Part shown: one piece after another, positions 1 through 11,100 of the stretch
Layout of the letters: every line of letters starts with the position of its first letter
Numbering within the stretch: the first letter of the stretch is position 1
DNA from: Fasciola hepatica
Lineage: Eukaryota; Platyhelminthes; Trematoda; Plagiorchiida; Fasciolidae
Direction: 5' to 3'
Assembly (NCBI GenBank): GCA_948099385.1
Contig: CANUEZ040000002.1
Coordinates: forward strand, 2,486,001-2,550,000
Length of the DNA stretch: 64,000 nucleotides
Made by a program: the position numbers and the translations under genes
The notes under the pieces: model-generated
Database searches by the model: none
What the model was told of the DNA's origin: nothing
The model's input: only the letters and a program-made list of their open reading frames with translations

Positions 1-822
1 GCATTGGGCAGCGCAGTCTTGATTACCTTGCGTTCCCCTTAAGAGATCAATTTCCAGAGTTCAGGTCAGCAAATTTTAAACTGAATCTATTTATGGATTG
101 AGAATTATCACACACGACTGAGAACAGTGTGACATGGTTGAATAACAACGCGAAGACCTGTAAATTGGCATTGTTTGACTAGTACAAGCATCTGTCACAT
201 CCGAGATATGAAGTTGTAACCACTTAGCCGCTGGTCTAATTGATGGGTAAACGGTGGTCCGCTGCCACTTGACTCATGAATACTCCCGACCTATTGGAAA
301 CTTATGAGAGATCGTGATTACTGGTCATCCCTTGTAATATAATGGACCTTTTAAGTCCTAGAATGTGCCCCCTTTTCCCAGTCGCACCCGTAAGAACAAA
401 ATGAAGGGACTATGCATTACACCCCGTGGATTTAGTTTTATCTGGTTTTTGAGTTTTTGGGGCCAAACAAATCTGCTGTTTCGTTACTGACTACCCTACT
501 TGACCTATCTGGGGTTGCATTCCGAAACTCCAATTCACCAGATCTGTCCAATGGTTTAACGTGGTCTGATCTCTGTTCAGCTTCTTCCGTTGTATGAATG
601 TAGTTATCTTTTATTTTGATAACAACTCATTGAAATGAAATTCCCCCCGTGTAATTTTTTTGTTTGGTAATAATATGGGTCACTTATATAACCTATCCAC
701 AAGATTTGACCGTCCTCAGTCTTCCGTTTCTATGCAATCGGTTATCCCTCAGTCTGGCTATCAGTGGGACATCCAGTGCAATTTCAACAACTGTGCCCAA
801 TCAAGGACATGTACTAAGGCAG
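1..822. other. region upstream of the first recognised NDUFAF2 exon
   Basis: I see no convincing gene or repeat here. The NDUFAF2 reading frame is open from 664 to the exon but contains no in-frame ATG, and the sequence before 823 does not read like the conserved protein except for a few residues (V-L-R-Q) directly before it. A promoter and 5' UTR probably lie here or beyond the window edge. I could not identify a TATA box or an upstream exon with confidence. Confidence 0.4.
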
Positions 823-1018
823 ATTTTTCGCACTATTCGCGCCGCTTGGTACCGGAAGAAACCTCGTCTAGTCGGCACAGATTCACAGGGGAATCGATTT
901 TTCGAAGCACCTCCAAACAAGGGCAGTGAGCATAGCACAAAATCCTCCCGTTCTCGACGGTTTGTTCTAATGCCAGGCCAGACGAGTGTGGATGACTCAT
1001 GGATGGCCCTGTCCGGAG
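823..1018 (+). CDS. NDUFAF2: NDUFAF2 exon with the conserved N-terminal domain (5' limit uncertain)
   Basis: The frame reads I-F-R-T-I-R-A-A-W-Y, then G-T-D-S-Q-G-N-R-F-F-E. The exon ends at a strong donor, GGAG|GTGAGTAA (GT at 1019-1020), one base into a codon. The left limit is placed after the AG at 821-822 (AAGGCAG|ATT). Of the AG dinucleotides between 664 and 822, only this one leaves the exon beginning on a codon boundary. The polypyrimidine tract before it is poor. A conventional upstream exon spliced to another AG remains possible. The only in-frame ATGs are internal, at 970 and 1003, so they cannot be the start of the conserved protein. Confidence 0.8.
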
Positions 1019-4000
1019 GTGAGTAATAACAACCAAAGTTATCTTCTTGATTTTTTAGTTATTGTACGCAATCGGTACAATTTGCAGGGAGAAATCGCTT
1101 TCAGATAGAGGCTGCCGAAAAGGAAGTATGCCTTAGCGTTTGCCTAAATTGTGCACAGCCATGATAATATCAGATTGTCCTATGAATTCTTTTTCATTTA
1201 TACGGATTGACTTATGTTTTCGACTTTGGTGGTCAATGCACAATTTGTCTCACCCTACCTTCGCTCACAAACTTGTGTACTTGGTTAGTCACGACGTGTC
1301 GTGTGTATGGACGCCGTGTGATCGATTCAGTTTGAACAGACAATAACCATGCTATGAATGTGCGACGAGGGAGTCTTACTGACTCGCACAGATAACACGT
1401 ACATGCAGACGGACACGCACACTCACGCACACACGTCTTGATCAGAACCGGTATGCTTCAAGTTCGCCGACCGACGTGTTCAAGCGAACTCCTCCGCATT
1501 TTGTTGTGTACAGGAAATCAAGTTATTCTTTCGATTGTTTCATTAACCACATGATCCTCTCGATCATTTGAGACAAAAATGATGCGATCAAGTTGTTTTA
1601 CTTTATTTATGATGCATTAACCATAGAAAGGATCCCTGATGACAGACTCGTTCAATGATATTGTACTGTCTCTCCGCAAAGTGTTTCGCAGGTGCACTCA
1701 CATTAACCGAGGAGCTCAATGTGTATTTTTCTGTGGATACCGAGAGCCACTGTAGAACATGTGATTCCCATCGCGTTGGTCGAGATCTGCTGATTGGGTC
1801 ATTTCCCCCTCATTTACTCAACCTCTATCTTCTGCCCCAACCACCACTGTTTGTCCAATCTGAAATGCTCCCACTGACAGCATGCCCTATACGCGCAACG
1901 GTTTACTGTCAAATGGTGACGGGAGTAATTCTCCGTCTGGTAAATCACATTTTCTCAAGCCTCGTCAGCCTCTGCATCTCGGCACCTTCAACGTGCGTAC
2001 TCTCATGCAGGCCGGTCAGCAGGCATGCCTAGCCCTAACAATAGACACTCTGGTGATGATGTCTGTTGCGTCAAGGAAACGCGTGTCCAGGATTCCAGTA
2101 GTGTGATTCAACTAACTGTTCCTGGTATCTCATCAAGGTATTTTCTGCACATTTCAGGAGACAAAGCAGCTAGAGCTGTGGTTCAACGTGATGTAGGGAT
2201 AGTCTTGACTGACAAGGCTGAGGCTGCTCTTTTAGACTGGATCCCTGTTGACAATCGTTTATGTGCTGTAAGACTCCAGGGGTCAGTCGGTGTTCGAGAG
2301 AATGGTTGTTTTAAGCGCAACTTGTCTGTGATCTCGGCATACGCCCCAACGGACTGCAGCTAAGACTTGCAGAAAGATGAGTTCTATGATGAACTCACCA
2401 GTCTTGTTCGCAGCAGTAGGGTTCTGACATTGTAGTTGCTATCAGGTGATTTTAATGCACAAGTTGGTAAACTTAGTACGGCATAAGCTTGTATAGGTGA
2501 GCGTTGTCCTTTACCCGCTGAGCGTACAGATAACGGGGATAGGTTTTTCCAGTTTTGTGCACACAATCGATTGTTGTTGTCTAGCACAAATTACCGACAC
2601 AGCTCGCGTCGCACAGCAACATGGCGCTCGAACTCTACAAGCATTTCGAGACAGATTGATTATATCGCCGTAAGCTACCGGTGGCGCAGTTCTGTTCAGA
2701 ACTGTAGGTTTTACTGGTCCACGTACGTAGAGTGGGACGGTGCATTAGTTTTCATGCGATTATCTCCAGCCGCATGGTAATCGTCGCAAACCGCAAACCG
2801 GATTAGCCGTGCAACGTTTGTGTGATCCAGAAGTACGCACCCGTTATGAACAGAAGTTAGGACATGAGCTAGGATCTACGACGAACAGTAATGTAGATGA
2901 GCATTGGGCTCATATCAGACAGGCGATGCACGTTGCAGGTTTTGGTTGTGGTCCCAGATCCGATGTCGATCAAAGACCCTGGATTTCGCAAGAGTCGCTG
3001 ATTATCATGAAGCAAAAGCATCAGCTCTCGAACAATAAGGAAAAGAATAAGATACGAAGGAAACTACAAAGGCATGTTACGAAAAGCCTTAAGAATGATC
3101 GCGGAAATTGGTAGGCCAAGGTAGCCGAAGAAATGGAAATAGCAGCTTCTTCAGGCAACAGTCAGAGACTGTTCAAACTTAATCGCGACACCGGTGGACG
3201 GCGCACCTAGGTCAGTGAAACGATATGCGATAGAAATGGAGAACCCATTGATGACAAACCGAAAAGGCTGGACCGTTGAGCAGAATACTTCAAGGAACAG
3301 TTTAGCAGGCCGCACGCTAGTGTAGTTACTCCTGTATCAACTACTGCGATTCCTTAAGGAGTGTCACTTGAGCCCCCATCGGAAATAGAAGTAGAAACGC
3401 ATTCGACTAATAAGACTAGGGAAAGCGGCCGGTCTCGACGTGAATTTCCAGTTCTTTTCAAACTGGGTGGAGATGCTTTGGTAAAATCACTCACCTCCTT
3501 GCACCTTGACATTTGGAACGAGGAGCGTATTTCGTTAATATGGAGTGAGTCGTTGATTGTTCCCCTCTCCAAGAAAGGAATACGCATTTACTGTAGTAAC
3601 CATCGTGGGATTAGCTTGATTCCGATATTCACCAAAGTATTAGCCTCGATTTTGTTGCATCGTCTTACACCGGCTCGCGAGAGGAACACCGACGAACAAC
3701 AGGGTGGATTCCACCCAGGTCGAGGATGCATCGACCAGATTTTTACTCTTCGTCGACTACTTGAAACATGTCACACGCACCGTCGACCGACAATAATGGT
3801 TATCGTTGACTTGAAAGGTGCCTTTGATTCAGTTGGTGGAACAGCTCTTTTCAGTGCTCTTCATCGAAAAGGTTTGCTCCAGAAGTTCGTGAATTTTTTA
3901 CCTTTTCACCTACCTTGGCAGCAGCTCGACGACGGATGGGAGAAATGTGGTAGAGATGAGCACGCTCATATCGAGGGCTCGAGCGGCGTATGCTGGACTG

Positions 4001-7000
4001 AAGCACTTGTGGCGCCAACCTGATATTTCACTGAAGTTGAAAGGTCATGTATACTGTGCCACGGTGCGTTCAGTTTTGTTGTATAGCTGTGAAACTTGGG
4101 GTCTGCGTGCGGAAGACATTCGTTGTCTTTAGGTTTTTAACCACCGATGTTTGCGTAGTATCGCTAGAATTGGGTGGAATAGGCGAGTGAGCAATGCTGA
4201 GGTCAGAAATCTAGTATTGGGTACTAGTTGAGAGAACGTTCTGTCACAGCGTATCCGACTTAGTAGACTTCGTTGGTTGGGACACGTGTTAAGTATGGGA
4301 AACACTCGTCTACCGTACCATGCTATATTTTTCGTTCCTCCTCGGGAGTGGAAGAAACTACGTGGTGGTTAACGGATGGCGTGGCAAACGGGAATGAGAA
4401 AATGTGCAGTGAACTTAGGAAAAGTAGTTGTCTCACGTATTCGTGGTTGGAGTTCAAATGATCCGTCAACCAGTTGGCTGTATACACTGAAGAATATAGC
4501 AGCGAACCATGATCAGTGGCGATCGTGTTGTCACTTTCTATCGAATCAGGATGATTGATCGATGTGCGTTTGCACAGTTAGACTATGTATCCCGTGTGTT
4601 GGCTACTAGGGCATTCTTCCCTTTTCCCACCCGTGTAGGTCCACTCTCTATCCATCTTGTATATTCACACTTTCTAATTTAATGTACTGCATTTCGAGAA
4701 AGGCAGCGTTCAGTAGGGCTTGCCCTGTTAAATGCTGTACATTGATGATCGTGATGATGATGTTCGGGTCATTTTGAACAATCGGTGATTGTAAAATGCA
4801 CGAAGGCGAACGGCATCTGAACTCTGATGCCTCCGCTGCACTGTTCGATTCTGATTGTAGGGTCGTGTCAGTAACGCTGAGGTGAGGTGTGAATCACTGT
4901 GTGTTGGGGTGAACTCATTTGGTTTAACACAGAAGGTTATCGAGCTACGTTAGTTGAGAAATTTATGGAGCAAGGCAGCTGATAGATTTATTCGTTTTGC
5001 AGTGTTCAATGACGCCGGCATTGGTTGGCCAATCCACAACATGGGTGAGTAAAACAAACAACTCAAATAGTGGACTTGACCATTTAGGGCACGGCACGCT
5101 TCTCAGTCGGGTTACAATAGATCCATCCACTCAGTGGTTAAGTGGATGGGAGGATATGGCCGTGTGTTGCAGTCAGTGACGTTTTTTATGCTCACACATT
5201 TTCCATCTCTTCACCACTGTGGTTTGTAGTTTCGTATTAACGTTCTCTACGCGGTTGCTTCTTTTAATTTCCCAGTGCGCTTTCAAGCTGCAAGATAGCC
5301 ACCAGAACTGCCGGTCCACGTAGCACGCTCAAAGGTATCCGGACTGAAACTGACCAAACGGGCAAAAATGTGACCCAAGAGACCAGCAGTTCAGCCGTAC
5401 GACTCTAAAACTCGAGTGTTATCTTCAGATAGTCGGTTGCACAGACTTTCAGAGTTTGAACACTAAGTGATGTTTTTCTTAGAAAGTCTTTGGATTCACT
5501 ATGACTGCAGTTTGTGTGTAAAATGTTCTGTTTGTCAGATCGGTCTTTAGAAAAGTCCGTCCGTTTAACCGATGCAAATCCGCCGACCACCATAGGAAAA
5601 TATATACCTTGAAATTCCCGGTTCGTATCTCGCCACTGCCGAGGCTGTTCTCCTTTTGCAAACCTCTGACCGACCACGTCCCCTTTCCTGAAATTAATAA
5701 ACCGTTATGTGGTCGATAAAATAAGATTATCATTGTTATTATCGTGAAGCTATCAGTCAAGCTGTTCTGAAGAACGCGGTTCAAACCCGGTTCGTTATCA
5801 AACCTGAACCATTGGAATCTTATTACGGAGTGCGAGTGTTCGATAGACAGACCGCACAGCATTCGCGCCACTGGCTTCTACTCTGGGCCATATCTCTCAA
5901 TGTATGTAGCCAGCAACAATCCTCATCCATAGGGCCCCAACCAGGTAGGCGGAGAGCACCAGCCGAAGCTAATGACCGCCGCGTCGCTTCTTCCAGCCTT
6001 GTCCAGCACTTGCGAATAGAGAACGGAGAGGTAGACGATAGTCATACATTCGCAAAACGTTTTTGAGCCACCGGAGGCGGTGTAGAGCACTGACTTCGTT
6101 GAGAGGTCGGCTGTTCGTGCCCAACACACGACGGTGACAGCGCCATCTCGCAGTGCCAGATGTTTGACTGGACAGCTCCATGTCGGGTCGAGAGGGTAAA
6201 TGCCCAAGCCACTGCAATCGATGACACTGAAGGAAGACTGAAAGTTGGTCTAAACCAGAGCGTCGCCTCCTTATTTCATCGTCTAATATTCTTTCCTATT
6301 AGTTTGTACAAAGAATTCGACACAAACACCAGTGGCCAAAAACTCCCAGCCTCCTGATGCCCTCAGCTCGGAGTGAATACGTTCTACACTTGTATGTGAG
6401 CACGGGTCGGATAGCGGTACAGAAGACGCGAATCTTTATTCAAGGGCTGATTTCGCTGTGTCCACAGAATGCGTCGTAGCTGGAGCAACGCTCTTTGTGT
6501 ATTGTCCTAATCAGCAGTGTGACTAACTATGGTCCAGGAATCAGACGATGTAGAATAATAATGATTATCTCATTTGTGTTTCAAGTGGGCGACTGGATTC
6601 CCCTGGTTGAAGAGTCTACTAGCGAATCAAAACTGTGACGGAAAGTATTGAACAATAGACCTGGTTGGACAAGTTGGACCCTTCGGTGCGGTTCCACAAG
6701 ATTTGGGTGCGGCATAGTTTGGGACATCACTAGTCGGACTGGCGAACAAGATAGGTCGAGTTGACAACCCCGTGATATGCCAAAAAGGTGGGAAAACTTT
6801 GACCAGCGGGCTTGGCCAAGTAGGATGTGTACGAGTTCCAGATTGGGTTCTACGAGATCCGCCTACCAGGTGACTGGAGACATTCAATGATATGGCTAAG
6901 TGACGCGGCCAGTGACATAGCTACATTCGAACTCTTTGTCTCAGTGATTTCCCCTTGTTACTTTTTTCGGCTCTTTCTTAGTTTATGCTTCTATTCATTC

Positions 7001-8116
7001 TGCTCACAGCTTGACACTGCTGGGATGTAGCAACCGAAACCAGAGCACAGAAGTCCGAGGTGTATGATTGGACTGAACTGAAATGAACTGGCGAACAACC
7101 TCGTTTTCGGAGTTTCATTAACTAACCACACAAGTTCACCGTCAGACCTATTCCAAGCCGAATCACTTCTGCATTTTCCTTTATTTTATCTAATCTGTGT
7201 AAATTCGCTGTATTTGGCTAGTTAACAAAGCATCGAAATTGAGTTTGTTCACCTATCCAACTTCCAATGCTATCGGAGTATGATTAAAAATATTAAATGG
7301 TATGGACACCTCTACTCCAGCAGAAATTTTAACCACATTGATCCTCAGCCTCAAGTACAATGACAAATTGTTTTCCCGCATCACCTGCACATTGTCTTCG
7401 CTGTGTATTTCAGATTTTCCGGATCTTTCTCCCGAATGGTATGCTTGGTTACGACACAAACGAATGGATCCACCGGATGAAGCCGAGATCAAAGCTAATG
7501 CGGCGGCCATTTCACATCGTCAGTTGCTCGCTCGTCAATTGGAGGTTTGTGACATCGTTGATTATATTGTCAACGTTTTACTTGGCATCGTTAGCAAGCA
7601 GTGGTAGTGCAGTTTCAGTTGAGATTGACTCCCTTTGCTGCGATTCCTAATCGTGGTCGATGCCTTGGTGTCATTGAAGCTGCCACTTTAGTCTGTGCTG
7701 CGGATTTCCGACATTACTTGATGTGGTACTTTGGCTTCGAAACCTATAATGAATACTGCACACTCGCAGTGACCAACTTCAGAGGGACATTCGGTCACCT
7801 TAATGTAATGACATACATTGGAACACGATAGATTTCTCTTTTCTGCACCGCATGGAAATAAGTACCAGAACCTTGACCAGTGGACTTTTCCCAGTAAGAC
7901 ATGGTGTATTTCCGTGTTGGATACATCAAGTGACACGACTGAGTGCCGCAGTCAGTGGTATGTTTTCGTTTGCTTGATCTTCATACTTCTGTCCGTGCTG
8001 GTAGGTAGCAACCAAAACCAAAGCCACAGCACTGAAATGCGAAGGTAATGGTTGAAAGAATCGAACTAAACTAAATTATTTTCTCCAGTTTCAGTGCCAG
8101 GTAATGTTCCGGGATC

Positions 8117-8171
<55 letters not shown>

Positions 8172-11100
8172 TGTTCGCATACAAACACTGGAAAAGAGAA
8201 ATATACTTCTCTGGCACACCTTTCAATAAGAGGCAGCGCCAGGGAACTGTGCAGTCGACTGAGTCGAACACCGCTTTCAAATCAAGAAAGACAGATTGTA
8301 GGCCTATGGAATATGTGTCTGTGCTCTAAGGTTTGTCGAAGAGCGACCATGTGGTCGATACAACCCCTACGCGTACACATTTCGCGTGAACTGGATACTC
8401 GGTGAGGAATAAGACCGGTGATCAGTTTAGACGCGATATTTACCAAGCTAATTCCTATGTGGTTCTCACAAGAGGACTTGTCACCTTTCTTGTAAATCGG
8501 TACAGTCACCGATTTACGCCAATCCCTTGGAATCTGATCACTATCCCAAATAACCCGGAGGATTTTTGTCAACTCGGAAACCAAAGCCACGCCTTCTTCC
8601 TTGAAAAAAGATGAAGACAACCCATCTGGTCCAGCGGCTTCATACCTTTTTAAGTAGCCGAACTCCCGCATAATCTCCATCTCTGATGGAGGACTAATAT
8701 CCACCTGCACTGTTTCGCTGGCAGGTATATTTGTAAGGTTCACCGTTGAAGTGGGACAACTCAATTGTTCCCTCAAGTGCTCCGCCCAGCGCTCCAGACG
8801 ACGACCCTGAGAGTGAATCAGTGAGCGGTCGGATTCCCTAGTGAACTCACTTACACCAGGCTTCCGTGAACCGGTACTTCTAACCGAACGGAAAAGGTTG
8901 CGAGCATTCCCAATAGACGCAGCCTATTCCATTTCCTTACATTTCGTAATTCACCACTGCTCACGTTCATTCCTCAGACTCGTAGTCGGTTGGCGTGTCA
9001 GGGACTTACGCACTTCATTGGATATGGCATCCGGAGGGACGCATCTGCGAGCGTCCAACAGAGCAGTGATGTCGAAGATATCCATCCTTTGTGAGACCGA
9101 CTTGAACCAGAGTCCTGGGTGGCATTCGAAGCCGCATGCAAAGTTTCCTTGATCTGTTGCCAACGTTCATTTAGGTCCTGAACATCTGGCTGCATCGATA
9201 ACTGTGTGGACAGCTCCATCTGGAAACTGTGTCACTAGTTATCGTCTAAAAGCAACCGCGTGGGACGCGTGTTATTTACTTTGGTGCTACCACGGACGAG
9301 ACGTAAAGAGAAACGAGCACGTACCAAGGCGTGATCTGAGTCCACAGGCGTAGACCAAAATGAACGACAATCTTCAGTTGATCCACTCCTGCCGTGATCA
9401 GTCACAATATAGTCAATCTGAGTCCAAATCCGTGAAGACGAAAAGGATGCCATGTGTGTCGATGCCGCTTCTCATGACAAAAGTTCATACTTACCAGAAG
9501 TAGTCTGTAATTGGAACACAGCTGAATAAGACGATTGCCGTTATCGGTACAATCGGCTAGGATAGCACATGGGCCTCCAATGTGACTTTCAAAATCTCCC
9601 AAATGGCCAATTTGGGCGTTGAAATCCCCAGCAATGACAACCACGTCCGTTGAACGTGTGCTTCGTAGCAGCTGACACAAATCCTGGTAGAATTCGTCCT
9701 TGGCCTCAGGAGCTGCAGTCAGTCGGCGCATACACAGACACGACGTACAAACACCGGCGCTTCCGTTTTGTTGTTGAAACGAGCAGAACCGTCCAACCGA
9801 ACTGCACACAAACAACTGCTGGTTGGAATCCAGTCTAGTAGTGCACGCTCAGCTTTAATGCTCAAAACAATCCCAACGCTGGCGTGACCATTAGCTCTAG
9901 ACACCGAATGACCGGACACCCGAAGGATGAAGTGAGAGACTGAGGTTGCATCCGGGATGCAAAGAGTTATCACAGAAGTGGGGTCTTGTATGCGTGTTTC
10001 GGGGACACAGCACACATCTATTTTGAAAGTGTCAAGATTTCTAGCGAGGGCAGCCTGTTGTCCTGTCTGACATAGTTTGCGAACGGTAAAGGCAGCCAAA
10101 TAAAGTAAACACAGGCTTAAGAAGTGCATCTGATCTATACGCAACTCCTGAACTACTGCTTTCATCATAGCTGCTAATATCTGTGGCGTTTCGCATAGCC
10201 ACGAAGGCCCACTGCACTATCAGGTATAACCGACAACCAGACCCTGAGACTTGGAGTGAAGAACCACATGAGGCCCCAATAGGTCAGGTGTGGTAACAAT
10301 CCGGACGACAGTGAAATGCTGCCTACCACCAGTGCTTCCGAAATTATCACAGTTTTCTTTGGCCTGTAACTCTCGGTTGGTCGGCAGGCTCGGCTTGATT
10401 CTCATCTGGTTCTGCTGCTAACACAGGCCCTGCAACATTTTCATCAAACTAAAGCATTCATTTTGTCCATACTTCCGCTAAACCATTTATCTTGTGGCGT
10501 CCGACTGATTAGGGGACTGACATTCTTTGTCTCTACGATAGTGTACATCCCATTCCATCGTGCTCGGAACTTGCTGATCATCGAGCTTACCACGGCAGAT
10601 TTGCTGTGATTGTACACTTTTACCAGCTCCGCGTGTCCGAACGGCTCCCATTGTTTCGAATGATTTCGCTTGTCGAATCTTTCTTTGTTGCAAAGCCGGT
10701 GAGCTTTCGTACAATGTACCATTTGCTTCTCCAGTTGCTGTCAGTCATGGGTTACAATCGCCTAGCTACTTTCAGCGACAAGCCATGCGACCCCAACAAC
10801 GTCCTGGGGAACTAAATGATGCCATCACGACGAGACTGCGCCTTGGCTTGCTGTGATGACTTGCATGCCTCTGCGACCCAAAGAGCTATGGAGGATGGCT
10901 CCGCGTTGAGTAGGTCTCACAACCGATGGATATCCTGCACATCGGTCACTCCGTTAGACGCTCGCAGATCCGTCCCTCCGGATGCCGCATCCACTGAGAT
11001 ACACAAATCCCTGAGACACCAACTGACTAGGAGTTTGAGAAATGACAGCGTGTAGTGGTAGGTTGCGAAATGTATGGAAGTGGAGAAGGCTGCTTCTAAT

